The notes: generated by a model not told the origin, from the sequence alone. DNA of 64,000 bases from Branchiostoma floridae (GCF_000003815.2 NC_049982.1:26501272-26565271), one strand, 5' to 3'. Shown: positions 21,001 through 31,979, counted from the stretch's first letter. A program made the numbers and translations.

Positions 21001-21480
21001 GGCCTGTGCAGTATGTCGCTCGCGGGTGGCTGTGCCTTGCAGCTTGGCATCCCGACGACATAGCGTCCTCACTACGCGGTAACGTATCATGGGAATATAG
21101 CGGGTTTGCTGTTTATATAATTGTACAAAAAAACTTTCTTATCATCTGGAAGAACATTTATTATCTACAAGCAATAATCACGTTCTCCCAGAAAGGCTGG
21201 TATTTTCTAGTGTGGTAACAGTTGTGTTTAGCTTAACATTGGCTAAACAGCGTACAAAGGGGATGGTGTTTTTCAAATTCAAATTTATTCGCCGTCAACT
21301 ATGAATAACGAACAACGCGGCATTGAATTTCTAATTAGCAGCTCCCAGAAGAGGCCAGTCATGTGATAGGGCGTTATCCAATGACAGACAAAGGTGGGTT
21401 TTTTAAACCTAACGAATATACCATAATTTATAGAAGAAACCAGTTTGCAGGGCGTCTGTTTCGGGACAAGTCAAGAAGGA
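21001..21480. other. No gene recognised
   Basis: Mixed sequence with several short frames; TTTTTCAAATTCAAATTTAT near 21270 is a simple-sequence stretch. Nothing further can be supported. Confidence 0.2.
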
Positions 21481-21753
21481 GCCTTGGATCCGTTTCAACA
21501 CGGATTATCGGCGTGGCTTTGCCGCAAATGGATTCGAACGGAACTACAGGACGGAACGGACATAACCATAGGACACTCAAGGCTTGCCAGAAACGGAGTA
21601 TGTTGGAGAGTCTTCAAAGGGGCACAACTCAGGGTGAATTCAAGACTGTGTCATCTTGACCAGCATAAGCTGGCGGAGATATGGAGAGCACGGCCTGTTC
21701 ATCACAAAACAGTACCCGTCTTCGGGAATCTCAGCGGATTTTTCCTAATGTGA
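21481..21753 (+). CDS. Possible short coding fragment, unknown
   Basis: Plus frame of about 90 codons reading LDPFQHGLSAWLCRKW, then DITIGHSRLARNGVCWRVF and HKLAEIWRARPVHHK, ending at a stop at 21751-21753. Residue use is protein-like, but an overlapping frame of similar length exists (21363-21659) and no family is recognised. Weak call. Confidence 0.2.
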   Translation, partial: ALDPFQHGLSAWLCRKWIRTELQDGTDITIGHSRLARNGVCWRVFKGAQLRVNSRLCHLDQHKLAEIWRARPVHHKTVPVFGNLSGFFLM

Positions 21754-22050
21754 TGGCCAGATGGAACTATGCTGCTTGAAATGATGTCTTTCCAGGCGTA
21801 TCGCCCGACACTGGACTCCAAATTGTGGACTTAAATGTAGCGGAGATTCGTGCATGGATATTGTACACCGATTGTTCCCTCGGTCGACCAATCCAAGTCC
21901 ACAATTGGACTCACAAGATAGTTTAGACGGCAAAGCCATAGATACCGGTGTAGGTATGATTCACACCAAATAAGACACGCATACCCGATGCAAAAGTTCC
22001 AATTTAAGCCACACAAAACACATAAAGCCTACCTAAAGATGCGGAAAGGT
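21754..22050. other. Unassigned, contains a local inverted word
   Basis: CCACAATTGGACTCACA (about 21898) is close to the reverse complement of TGGACTCCAAATTGTGG (about 21810), so this stretch may fold back. No gene visible. Confidence 0.3.
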
Positions 22051-22228
22051 TTAAACTTACGCCGCCTTTACTGAAAATAAATGACAACTATAGTCCAAGG
22101 AAAGATCACGGAAAGCGTTCGGATAAGTACGTTTCTGCACTTCTTCGCGTGCCTTTCAGGGTGTGTAAACGACACATAAACGTGGGGAAATCGTGACGGA
22201 AATCGACTGTAAATGTGGTCAAAAGATC

Positions 22229-22615
22229 ACGGAAAGGTCTTAAGAAACGCGTGCTTTCCGCCCGTATAGGTTACGAAAAACTGTCATTAACGACGCCTTT
22301 AAGCGTCTAATAGTTGCGGAAAGGCACGTGAAGGAGTGCCGAAACGTACATATAAGTGCATTAAAGGGAATCTTTACGTTCACGGATAGATGTCGTTAAG
22401 TTGCGGAAAGGGTGCAGAAAGGTCTTAATAAACGCATACTTTCCTCCCGTATAGGTTACGAAAAACTGTCTTTAAGCCTTTAAGCGTCTAATAGTTGCGG
22501 AAAGGCACGTGAGGAGTGCATATAAGTACATATAAGTGCCAACGTAAAGGTAACATTAAAGGGGATCTTTACGTTCGCGGATAGATGTCGTTAAGTTGCG
22601 GAAAGGGTGCAGAAA
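22229..22615. repeat. Tandem duplication, about 190-bp unit, rich in GGAAAG
   Basis: Two adjacent units (about 22229-22415 and 22416-22615) share CCCGTATAGGTTACGAAAAA, GCGTCTAATAGTTGCGGAAA and GATAGATGTCGTTAAGTTGC. The motif GCGGAAAGG is repeated many times here and in 22040-22228. No frame runs through both units. Confidence 0.85.
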
Positions 22616-22720
22616 CGTCGCGTTTACGTTGAGTTTAAGCTTGCTTAAATACCAGATTTCGTGCTGTGATGCGTATACAGAAATAAGATTCAACTATGCA
22701 AAGTTTCTTCTGATACATAC

Positions 22721-22941
22721 CTTACAATTTTCTTTACTCCGCTTCCGCTCCCATCGCTGCTTCAGACGTTTTCTGTGTTTTTCGGTGTTGGCCCATTTCA
22801 GTTGTCTTGCTACCTCGGCCCATGGGCCTTCATTACTATAATAAGATGTTGCGGATGGATCGGAAGCCGATCCGAACACCTCCACAACAGTAGCGCTGAG
22901 GGCTTCCACATCAATATACCTTCTTTCGTGCCACACCGTGT
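22721..22941 (-). CDS. Recurrent WHERR exon, best preserved copy
   Basis: Minus strand, open throughout, bounded by acceptor CATCTTTTAG and donor AAG|GTATGT (22720-22715). It encodes about 73 residues: DTVWHERRYIDVEALSATVV, then EVFGSASDPSATSYYSNEG, then PWAEVARQLKWANTEKHRKR and LKQRWERKRSKENCK. Other copies (4182, 43060, 47313, 48474 and more) keep W-x2-VA-x2-I/L-x-W-x-NT-x-K-x-RKRLKQRW. The spacing of tryptophans in a basic helical segment recalls Myb/SANT-like DNA-binding modules, but that is a guess from pattern only. No start or stop codon lies inside, so it is one internal exon of a larger unseen gene or element. All copies are on the minus strand and none is attached to a complete gene in this window. 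Confidence 0.55.
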
Positions 22942-23263
22942 CTAAAAGATGAAATATAAAACGGCAACGTAAGAATAAATCGGTAACTTTTCTCGACATG
23001 GTATCAATGTGTTGTTTTGCTTGTATCCGCAAGGATTTTTTTCTGCTGAAGACAAAAACATGCCCCCAGGTGTAAGCCTAGATGTGACGGAAACAACCTG
23101 CAGTCATCACGTGGCAGCTACAATAACAGGTTCCTTGATTTTTCCACATATCCCAATAGTTTTCAAGCCTAGTAAAAACGTAACTAAGAAATTTTGAGCA
23201 GTAAAATGGCTTTTTACTTCCTGTCGATGGTTTTACTACAAAATTCAAGTGGTTAAAGTAACG

Positions 23264-23398
23264 CACACTTTGTAATATGTGTGTATCACATAGTGATTCG
23301 TGCGAATTTCATAAGATTCGTGCGTTTTCGCATAGTGATTCGTGTGTATCACATAATATTCGTACGATCGAATTTCATAGGGTTCGTGCAAATGCTTA
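23264..23398. repeat. Short degenerate repeat (CATAGTGATTCGTGCG)
   Basis: Five imperfect copies of CATAGTGATTCGTGCG-like words, alternating with TATCACATA and AATTTCATA. No coding content. Confidence 0.65.
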
Positions 23399-23419
23399 GG
23401 CACCCCTGACACCACTTTC

Positions 23420-23600
23420 TTTCTAACTTACCGGACCAAACGATGGCGACCGTCGTGAGCAGCAATATGGCAGGCTCTGAACAAAGAAAAGTAGCTTTAC
23501 CCAGAACTCCCCATGCATATGCTAATTCCTACAATACTCGGGATGCGTTAGTCTGATTAGATCACCCTTCCAGCAGCCCTTTCATTGGCCAGACCATACG
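23420..23600 (-). promoter_or_regulatory. Putative 5' exon/promoter repeat, copy 1
   Basis: On the minus strand, CCAATGAAAGGGCTGCTGGA and an AT-rich region (GAATTAGCATATGCATGGGG) lead to GCTGCTCACGACGGTCGCCA, then TCGTTTGGTCCG and a consensus donor GTAAGT. The last part, if translated in one frame, is hydrophobic (ILLLTTVAIVWSG), but no in-frame ATG is present. On the plus strand the same bases read ACGATGGCGACCGTCGTGAG, a good start context with a 37-codon frame. So this is either a minus-strand first exon with promoter or a plus-strand start. It recurs at 23958 and, shorter, at 24226. Confidence 0.35.
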
Positions 23601-23957
23601 TCGCTTACTTAGATTGATGAGACTGTTACCAGATGAGTTTCAGAGCAGTTTCAATGGTATAAAAGCATAACAGGTTGTACAGGTGAAACTTGTATAGTTT
23701 AGTTAATTTTGAAGTTACCATCTCAAGTACCCCGTCATCAACTGATATTGGTTGTGGAAGGGGAAAGAAGATATTGATATGAAAGTTGCTATGTTGTGTC
23801 AAATGCTATGTGTCTGTGACATAAATCAGGTTTCAACTGTTTGAAAGATAATTGATATAAAACTGTAGATAGAGGTGGATTTTTAAATTATACAGGAATA
23901 GCTATCAGGCAAAAGTTTTTACATTTAATTGGATATGTCGAATTTGGCGTGTCTGAC

Positions 23958-24122
23958 TTACCGGACCAAACAATGGCGGTCGTGAGCAGCAATATGGCAG
24001 GCTCTGAAAATACGCTCGTCCTCAGAAGCCCCACACATATGCTAATTACTACATTACTCGGGATGCGTTAGTCTGATTAGATCACCCTTCCAGCAGCCCT
24101 TTCATTGGCCAGACCATAGGTC
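23958..24122 (-). promoter_or_regulatory. Putative 5' exon/promoter repeat, copy 2
   Basis: Repeats copy 1 (GGGATGCGTTAGTCTGATTA, CACCCTTCCAGCAGCCCTTT), including the minus-strand donor GTAAGT, about 540 bases further on. The plus-strand version loses bases in the ATGGCG segment (AATGGCGGTCGTG), which disrupts the plus-strand frame. The minus-strand splice donor is the better conserved feature. Confidence 0.35.
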
Positions 24123-24225
24123 GCTGCCTGTGGAAAGTAGTAGTTCATAACATTGTCGCTAGGTGACGTCTGCTCCTTTTATATTTGTGGTTTATCGTTG
24201 ATATTGAGAATGATGTTGATAATAA

Positions 24226-24261
24226 CCGGACCAAACGATGGCGACCGTCGTGAGCAGCTCG
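24226..24261. repeat. Partial third copy of the 5' exon repeat
   Basis: CCGGACCAAACGATGGCGAC then CGTCGTGAGCAGC, matching 23431-23463 exactly, but with AATAA instead of CTTA before it, so the minus-strand donor is lost. Confidence 0.6.
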
Positions 24262-24507
24262 TTGATATTATACTTTTTAAGAGCCATTGCAGGAGAAATC
24301 CAGGACAAACCAGGCAGAGGTCGGAAGGGGTCAGCGAAATTGTCTCAAACTTTTTGTTACTCGTTTTGGGCAACTCTTCAGTTTCTTCCAAAAGCCAAGG
24401 TACTAGTAGTAAGATGTACAACCTGTAGACTTTGGTTCATTATGTTGGTAGTCATTTTGGTAACTCTGCAGTTTATCACAAAAGACAAAGACTTGTAGCA
24501 AAACACA

Positions 24508-24590
24508 CTCCTAAGCCGGCTTCACTCCTCTGGCAGCTTTTGATACTGTCTTATGCTACCGTAGGATCTGCTTGGAGATTAATGTATTGA
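24508..24590. repeat. Dispersed repeat (GCTACCGTAGGATCTGCTTG)
   Basis: Matches 11927-12003 and, in part, 28725-28752. Probably the end of a mobile element. No coding content. Confidence 0.5.
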
Positions 24591-24826
24591 AGAAATAAAT
24601 AGATGTTCTGCCTTGAAAATACATTTTATTACCCTCTCATTTATTCAATGCTTCTTCAAACTTTGATATTCTTTGAGTTTATACTAAGAATTCTTCAAAT
24701 TGTCCAACAAAAAACTCCTAATAGCTTTATATTTGTCGATGTCCAACTTTTGATAGCTACTAGCGTGGTTTATCATTTCTTGCTCTCCACTTTCCTAGCC
24801 CGAAAGGGCCTCTGTTTTTCCTTTAT

Positions 24827-25096
24827 TCAACTTAGACCGTGTTCCCTTCTTAGACATATTATAATGTCAGCGAAGAACCAGAAAATAGCACCGTTTGTTA
24901 TCTGCATACATTGATATTTTTTCTCCTCACAATTTGGCAACTCCGCCCAATTTATTTCATCATCACTTCTTATCAAACAAGCAAGGGGTAACTGATTGCC
25001 ATCTGACAAGATCATTTGGCCACCTATCTGGCTGTCTTGCAGGCTTTGCCCAGCCAATTTTCTCTTGAGGGTGGCGGTAGCTACTTGATGTACCAT
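24827..25096 (-). CDS. Possible exon, unknown protein
   Basis: Minus frame: MVHQVATATLKRKLAGQSLQ, then SQIGGQMILSDGNQLPLACL, IRSDDEINWAELPNCEEKKY. Composition is protein-like over the first 60 codons, then becomes hydrophobic and Cys-rich, which looks non-coding. No splice sites or family assigned. Confidence 0.25.
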   Translation of the reverse strand: MVHQVATATLKRKLAGQSLQDSQIGGQMILSDGNQLPLACLIRSDDEINWAELPNCEEKKYQCMQITNGAIFWFFADIIICLRREHGLS

Positions 25097-25134
25097 GGGA
25101 TCAACTCACGCAACTGTTTGTTATATGTTTTACA

Positions 25135-25560
25135 CTGCGTTTGTCTCTCTCTGTGTGTGTGTGTGTAAACTAAATAAATCAAGAATGGCTGGGTGGATTG
25201 GTTTCATACTTGGTTTGTTGGTAGTTCGTGATGAAAGCTGGAAATGATTAGATTTTGGGTCCCCTAGCGGCTCCTCTTGGTACTGCAGCGCAACTTCCGG
25301 GTTTGCTATCTCGTGTTCTGAACAAGCTATGGTCACGATTTTTAGATGTTAGATAGCTCTTGTGCTCAGGAATAAGTGACATAATTTTGTGCTCCCTAGC
25401 GGCTAGTTTTGGGATAGCAGGGGCATTTTTGTCAAAAACTTCTGAAGACGATAACTCAAAAAGGGAATCTTAGACAATGTTGTACAAAATGAAATACTAA
25501 TTATGCAAAATAGGAGCACATTTGCATTATTAAGGTCCAGAAAATTCAGGTCCGGGTTCC
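25135..25560. repeat. Dispersed repeat with GT microsatellite, diverged copy
   Basis: Shares layout and words with 26665-27395: a TGTGTGTG run, then GGNTGGNTNGATT, GGTTTGTNGGTAG, GATTTTTNGATGNNAGATAG and GCAGGGGCATTTTTGTCAAA. Same family, more diverged. No gene. Confidence 0.7.
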
Positions 25561-26140
25561 CTTAGAAAGGTATTTCATACAATAAGTAACCATTTATTTG
25601 CAGTTTTTTTACAGTTAACTTTGGCGTACAAAGTCTACACAAACTATTGCAAGATCCCCATAGCATTAATGCCAATATCTTACAAGTTTGTCTTGTCCGA
25701 CTCTTGACACTTCCCATCTGAAGGGCAGACGAATTATCACAAAATTATCCTACTTGAAATACTAACTTTATATCTAATCTAATACTCCATAGCTGCCAAT
25801 GGCTTCTGCAGAGTAAAAATACACTTTTCCAGAGGATTGACATGTTTCTCAAGGTACGGATGTCCTATTGTCCCTCATTACATGTCCTAATCTGGAACGG
25901 GTTCTGAACAGGCATTTTAAATGCTTGGCCCCAAAAGTGGGGAGTCTGCTGGAAAGGTTGCATTTCGTGGCCACTTACCACCAACTGTGTTCCTTGGAAT
26001 TCTCCTGCTTTGTTTACCGTCTTCTGATGGCTGACACACCTTCCTTTAACGTCTTACAGTCGAATTGATAGACTAGCAGCTTTTTCGAATCAATATTTAA
26101 ACGCAATATTTGTGTGGATTAAACTGCATGTGTTACGATA
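25561..26140. other. No gene recognised
   Basis: Short frames only (for example 25868-26068). No repeat copy seen elsewhere in the window. Confidence 0.25.
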
Positions 26141-26204
26141 ATTTTGAATTCTTCCGCCTTTTCATGGCGCGTCTCTTACCGCGTCTATCAAAGTCTCGAA
26201 AGTG

Positions 26205-26395
26205 GCGTCGGACGTGGCGTAACTGTTAGAGCGTTCGGCTCGGAATCTATGGGTCCTGAGTTCGATTCCCACCTTGCCCCTTTCCTTGGGAAAGGCACTT
26301 TACACGACTTTCCTTCTGTCTGTACCGTGTATGTGGCATTGTTAATATAAGTTACAAAAAACTTGAGTGCAGTGCCACATCGTCCTCGTCTGTCC
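26205..26395 (+). mobile_element. tRNA-derived SINE
   Basis: A-box-like GTGGCGTAACTGTTAGAGCG (26214-26233) and B-box-like GAGTTCGATTCCC (26258-26270) give a tRNA-like head. It is followed by the conserved segment CTTGGGAAAGGCACTTTACA then CGACTTTCC (26285-26313). That core is found after tRNA heads in SINEs of several invertebrate deuterostomes and other metazoans (established in outline; I do not assign a named family). The tail runs to about 26395. Confidence 0.75.
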
Positions 26396-26664
26396 AAAAG
26401 CAAATAGAAAAAAAGTCTCCGTCACCTTTCTCTGGTCGTCAGGACGAGCTGCCTGTTCTATGTTATCTTACTTAATGGCTTCCGCCGTCAGTTGACCTGA
26501 TCCTCTGTACGGTTGCCTCGTTGCTCACGTAGCGACTATTAATACACACTAATGCCCGGAAATAAGACATTTCCACATCACAATTTCCCCAATCATTGGC
26601 ATTTCATTGTAAATGGTGAGATCCAAAACTACACCTTTCTAGTGACCTCACCATTTCCTTTCTT

Positions 26665-27398
26665 ATTATCTCCATGAAAAATGGAGATATAGTTTTGGGT
26701 GTGTCTGTGTGTGTGTGTGTCTGTGTGTGTCTGTGTGTCCGGATTTTTGCAGTGAGCATAACTCAAGAACCTCTGGATGGATTACGATGATATTTGGTTT
26801 GTGGGTAGGTGTTGGGAAGACAAAGGTCAAGGTCAATTTGGGGCCACCTTTGACCTTTTGAACTGGATGTGCTATGGTCTTGATTTTTGGATGGCAGATA
26901 GCTTGTGACATGAGGGATGCGTGGTACATATTTGGTCACCCTAGCAGGTTGCTTTGGAACTGCAGGGGCATTTTTGTCAAAATCTTCTAAGGTGAATTAC
27001 TGAAGAAGGGAACAACAAATTTACATGATATTTGGTATGTAGGTAGCTTAGACAGAGATGCACATCATGGGGTGCAAATTATGCAAACTGACACTTACTT
27101 TGCATACGTAATGAGGAAAATCTGTATTTGCAGTGTTTGCTTTATAGAACTCAAATACATTCAATATATGTAGTTTGTGGCAGGTGGAACATTATCAGAT
27201 ACCAATTATGCAAATAAGTCCTTAATTTGCATGATTAATGCAAAAGTGCCATAATTCATCGATGCGGTAAATGATTGGACAATCAACATAGTGACCAGCG
27301 TAGGTTATTTACAGGTGTACATAACTAGGTATAGATTATGCAAATAAGGAATTCATTTACATAATCAGGCTATTTCATGGAGATATGAGGTCTCCGAA
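26665..27398. repeat. MITE-like repeat with TG microsatellite and inverted ends
   Basis: Begins TATCTCCATGAAAAATGGAG ATATAG (a hairpin in itself) and ends ATTTCATGGAGATATGAGG, so the ends are roughly inverted. An internal (TG)n/(TGTC)n run at 26699-26740 is followed by GAGCATAACTCAAGAACCTC-type sequence. Related to 25135-25560. Non-coding; probably a non-autonomous transposon. Confidence 0.6.
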
Positions 27399-27399
27399 C

Positions 27400-28430
27400 T
27401 CTTGTTTCCTATTGTTACACCTGCACCTGGCACATATCCCTAATGTGTATATACTGGTTCATTCCATACAGAGGTGACAGGGATGGTCACAGTTACTCTT
27501 TCTAGCTACTAGTTGTGGATCTGTGCAGCCATCGGCTTCATATCCCTAATGTGTATATAGTGATTCACCCCGCACACAGTGGTGACGGGTGATTAATTGA
27601 CCAGCTGGCTATCAGTTACTGAGACCACTCAAAAAAAGTAAAAAAGGGGTGTAAACATTTTTTTAAACGAACCACAAAACTGCAGCAAACTTCTAATGCA
27701 CGCTATAGCACAATGGCTCACAATATCTATCCCCAAAGCAAACGTGATCGCAGTCCATCCAGAGGTTCTAAAGATAACGGTCCGGAATCACAAAGACCCC
27801 TAACAAAATCAATACCTGCTTTTTTCAAGCAGGTAACTATACTTACTCGTTTATGAAGGTTAAACATCCAGGTAAACGATATCTAAAACTATTCAAGTGA
27901 AGCTGAAGAAGAGTGATGGATGTCTTTACCAGACTCCAGGTCGCTGGAAAAAAATGTACAAATGAAACAAGAGGAGCAAGCCGGCCAGGGAACAGCGTAA
28001 GGGGTCATCTCAATTAAATATGACATTTTCCTTATTCATTGTATGGTATCGTGTTTTTATTGATAAAATGTTTCAACTTTAATCCCATTAGAAATAAGAT
28101 TGCTCAAGGCGACTTTAGCAAGGTACCATATATAACGGTCCGCTATATCTGAAACATTATGTCCCCAAATCATCGTACAACTTTCGACAATCGCAGTATC
28201 GTTCCTCAACCCCTTCTTAAACATCGATCATGTACCGCAATGTCAAGACTCAATTAGAAATGTCGCAATTGATAAGACTGATTTAAATGATAAGAATTTT
28301 GTCCAAATCTGGGACGGGGGTGTGTGTTCTGTATATGGGGCAGGGTTTTGAGGCCCACTCCTTCTAACTAAAAATGGCATAATCCATACGTATTTTATTA
28401 TTAAAAATAAACTAAATTACATCAGATGTT
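27400..28430. other. No gene recognised; one short repeat pair
   Basis: CATATCCCTAATGTGTATAT occurs at about 27435 and 27540 with similar surroundings (a local duplication of about 100 bases). Otherwise featureless AT-rich sequence. Confidence 0.35.
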
Positions 28431-28438
28431 TATTAATC

Positions 28439-28760
28439 AACGGGTTTTGTCAAAACTGCTAATAACCGGTTGCCATGGCAACACGAAAAAATGGAAAACT
28501 TTCCAAACTTTATAAACTTGTAGGAAAAGTCGCGTAAGCCATTCGGGCGTTATGCGACATGACAGTTGGCGTGGACCTCAAAAGGCCCCCGGTCTGAGTA
28601 GAGTTAAATATCAAAATTATCTGCGCTCCAAGCCTTGCTTGCATGCTCTCCAAGCAGATCCTACAGTGGCAGGCATACAATCCACGGCGGCAAATGAAGA
28701 TTGTTTGCATCGATACTGTCTAGCTGCCACCGTAGTATCTACTTGGAGATCAGGCTCGTA
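28439..28760. repeat. Repeat related to the 32150-33115 element, with X-box palindrome
   Basis: Contains GTTGCCATGGCAAC (28469-28482) and, about 80 bases on, GTTATGCGACAT then GGACCT, in the same order as 32715-32728 and 32831-32862. So this is probably a remnant of the same transposon family. Confidence 0.5.
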
Positions 28761-28807
28761 TGTTTAGGACGGGAGATAGGGGTGGGGTGGGGGGTTGTAT
28801 CAGGACG

Positions 28808-29007
28808 TACTCTCAAGCAGAGGTTAGACTCCGGCTGTTTTTTGACGTTTTGTTTTAGGCGTTTTCATCGGATCTCTATTTTTTGCCGTTTTCGTTACGT
28901 CTTGTTAGGCCGAGAGACCTCAAGAAAGAGTACAAAATAGAAAGCCCGATAAAAACGACTAAAAACGTCAAAAAGCAACCGGAGCCTAACCTCTGCTCGG
29001 AGATGGG
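28808..29007. mobile_element. Foldback MITE, copy 1 (hAT-like family)
   Basis: Arms of about 75 bases: the left begins TACTCTCAAGCAGAGGTTAG and the right ends CTAACCTCTGCTCGGAG, with inner TTTTTTGACGTTTT and AAAACGTCAAAAAG. A second copy at 57417-57624 has a clear 8-base target duplication. Here the flanks are too degenerate to define one. Confidence 0.8.
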
Positions 29008-30660
29008 AGGTATGGGGTTATCTCAGGTTATCATATTCGGTCAAAGAAAGGGCAAACATTATCCAAAGACTGCGCTGTAACATTTTGCCTGTTTTCTGAA
29101 TTTTCTTAAAACGGGCAACTTTGTTGCCTTTTTTTTCAGCGAAAACGCTACTGTGCGGGCCGAGGTTTGACTTGTACCGGGGTTATCAATATCATGGAGG
29201 CAGCGGACATTATCTCTGTCGTGGTCTCTGGGGTTTTCACCTGTTGAGATACCCTTATCTAGCGTTGTGCGAATGGGAACGGTACCGGGCCTCCTGTGCA
29301 CTAGACCAAGACCACCATGCAGACCCACAGAAGAGGTAAACGCAGGGATGACTGAGGTCAGAATTAAGGGAAGGAAGACAATGAAAGAGCCCACAAATCT
29401 GCAAAGTATAGAATATTCAAAAGAAGTGTTTGCAAGGTACAACAGTTTTCAACATACTCAGTACCGCGAGCAGATTTGAATGTAACAGTTACTATATAAT
29501 TGCCGTAAACTTAAGAAAAATGCCTGTTTGACTTCATAAATAATTTCAACAGTTACATGCACTGGTTCATTTGGGCAGTAGTAATTATGCAATGCAAAAC
29601 TATGATTACATCATGGCTTCTGAATGTTTTCGTGATTCTTGTATTTCTTCGTCTTCAGCATCTTGTCTCCTCCTAGACGTTTGTGTGAGGACAATGCTCC
29701 TCCTTGTCACCTCTAATTCACTGGAAATGGATGCAAAAGAAAGTGGGTGAGGTTCAAAGCTTAAAACGTCAGCTCGAGTGACTATGCTTTAGCAGAAAAG
29801 TATTTTTGGAACGGAAAGACTAGAGTATGAACTTGATGTCATGTACAAAGTTACACTAAGATGTAAGCACATAGTGATGATACTAATAGCCAACATACAT
29901 ATTTGTTTGCTTGCACTGAGTGACGTGGTGAAGAAATACTGATGTTTATGCGATATGCTCAGTACCTATGTGGTGTCTTCCATATGGATTTTGAGGGATG
30001 ACTTCCCTGGCTTTGTACAGTTGGCACACATGTATCAGGTGTACTACTGGGGGGGGGGGGGGGGGAGGGGGTTAGGGTCAGAGGTAAGGGGGCAGTGTGC
30101 AGAAATCTCCTGCAATAAAAGATGTTATACATTATCACACAAGTGCATACATGTATATACAAGTCTGTCTGCGAGTTTTATGTTTACATATTTGGTTTTG
30201 GTAATGTCAGTAGCCGAAAAGTAGTCTTTTCACTTTAATAACTAGGTACCATAGTAAACGTCAGCTAAAGTAAACTACAACTTTCTTTACCTAAACCATT
30301 CATCAAAAACATTTCTTTACTTAAACCAAAAGAATGTCAATACGCAACTCACATGGACGTATATACGCACTCGTATCAGTGAACCCTCAAAACTTGAGTC
30401 AAAGTACATGTCATGAATTGATAGGAAATGAATTTTCCTTAAACTTAGTAGATACTAGTGTAAAGAAAACATAACACAGATTTAAAGCATGACAGCATAA
30501 AGCCGACAGCCCAGTGTATTAGTGAGCTTATGGCAGTTGAAACCTCTGCACATAAAGAACCCAACACACTTATTGAGAACAATAGGATGACCCAGTGTGA
30601 TTGGCTTAATGCTTGTTAATGCTGGTTTTATAACAAGGCTAGGTAAAGACAATTCTAGAA
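29008..30660. other. Unassigned stretch; includes a G run at 30048
   Basis: Several short frames on both strands near 29060-29480 lack motifs. 30048-30066 is a run of G. 30240-30660 is AT-rich. No gene can be supported. Confidence 0.3.
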
Positions 30661-30664
30661 GACA

Positions 30665-31979
30665 ATGTCAAGACAATTATGCAGCATACTTGATGGCAGC
30701 TTGATTCTTTGTTATTGTTCACCACTAGCAACAGTACAATTCATTCAAGTGTTGGATGCTAGAGATGCACAATATTTTAGGTCTATAACTGAGATTGAGG
30801 ATTTCTGGAATGATACAATTAGATCCAATCATACAGATCACAATTCCAATGATTCTCCATTTTCTTTTGATGTGTTGAAACAGGTACAACCAGAAACTTA
30901 TCATTGTGCAGTCAAACTTGCTGAGGAAGTATTATAAGGCCATGTTGATTTGATTATATGGATGACATCCTCTGGGAACTCCCAAATTGATGCGAGCGAG
31001 CGAATAAAAGAAAGTTTGGCCAACAAAAAAATGTTGCCTTCAGTATGAAATCTAAGTGGTCAGGAAGGTTGAACATAGGACAAAACACACATAGTAGGGT
31101 ATACCAAGAGTTAGGTGTAGGGACCAGTACATCATACGGGTGCAAAACATTTTTTTCTTCTTGGACCAATCCGAAAAAACAGACCTGAAAAAAAAATCAG
31201 GGAACAGGTTTCGCCAATTAGAAAATGGACACACTATGTCGGCAGGCGTTTAGGGTCTTATCGGACCGAGAAGACGAAGTAAAGTTTATGCGATTGTACC
31301 AAGTTTCTACAGTCAAAGGTACAGAGACAGTTATCGTTTATTACATGGAGATGGGATTTTAAAATGCCAATGGGAGTCCAATAATCCACCAAACAGATTC
31401 CTTTGTAGCAAAATTGACCAATTACCATTGTTTTGAGTATTGCCAGTTCTCAAGTTTCCACAGACAATCAGGTTCAGGTTCGGACCTGGAAATGATCCTC
31501 TGGACCTGAACAGGACCTATACCTGAATTTTCTGAACTGGTACCTCCCCCTACCAATAATAGATTTTTTTTTCTTTCTGTCCTTTCACATCTTATTCTTT
31601 GACTTAAGATTTATTTTGGCATTCTATGGCATTATTTATATGTTTTCTGATACTTTTCTTTTCAATGTACGGCATATATGTGCTCATTTTACCTCTACTT
31701 TGCACAATTTATTCTGTGGTCGAAAACTTTTTTTTTTGGAAACGGCCGAAAATTGGTGCGAGCGCGGATGTCATCCATATAATCAAATCAACATGGCCTA
31801 ATGTTGAATTAAAGGAGGCTATTCAAGCATGGGACTTGGACTTCTTCATTTCAAACGACAGATCTGTTGTTAGAGAGTCCAGCTATGGAGATGCAAGGAA
31901 ACAACATGTGGACAATCTGTTCAAAACAGAAAGTTGGCTAAACGGTTATTGCAACACTGGAGGATGTCTAAGAAGCTAA
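30665..31979 (+). pseudogene. Unknown coding sequence interrupted by a MITE
   Basis: 30665-30937 is open (IQVLDARDAQYFRSITEIE, DFWNDTIRSNHTDHN, VLKQVQPETYHCAV). After the transposon, 31802-31979 reads ELKEAIQAWDLDFFISNDRS then ESSYGDARKQHVDNLF, ending LRS and a stop. Joining the flanks at the single TAA as in the paralog at 20032-20235 gives a frame QSNLLRKYYNVELKEAIQAW across the junction, though the upstream frame must shift. Composition is protein-like, no family recognised. It is broken by the 861-base insertion and so cannot be functional as it stands unless the insert is spliced out. Confidence 0.4.
30938..31798. mobile_element. 861-bp TIR transposon (PIF/Harbinger-like, non-autonomous)
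   Basis: Perfect 33-base terminal inverted repeats starting GGCCATGTTGATTTGATTAT. Flanked by TAA on both sides (30935-30937 and 31799-31801), and the paralog at 20032-20235 has a single TAA at the same place, so both the insertion and the 3-base target duplication are proven within this window. A 3-base T-A-A-type duplication is typical of PIF/Harbinger elements (established), but hallmark terminal bases are not diagnostic. No transposase frame inside, so it relies on another element. Confidence 0.85.

Noticed and set aside
30938-31798. Intron of a gene at 30665-31979
   Set aside because: The ends are GG...CC with perfect inverted repeats and a TAA duplication, not GT-AG; the empty paralog shows transposition.
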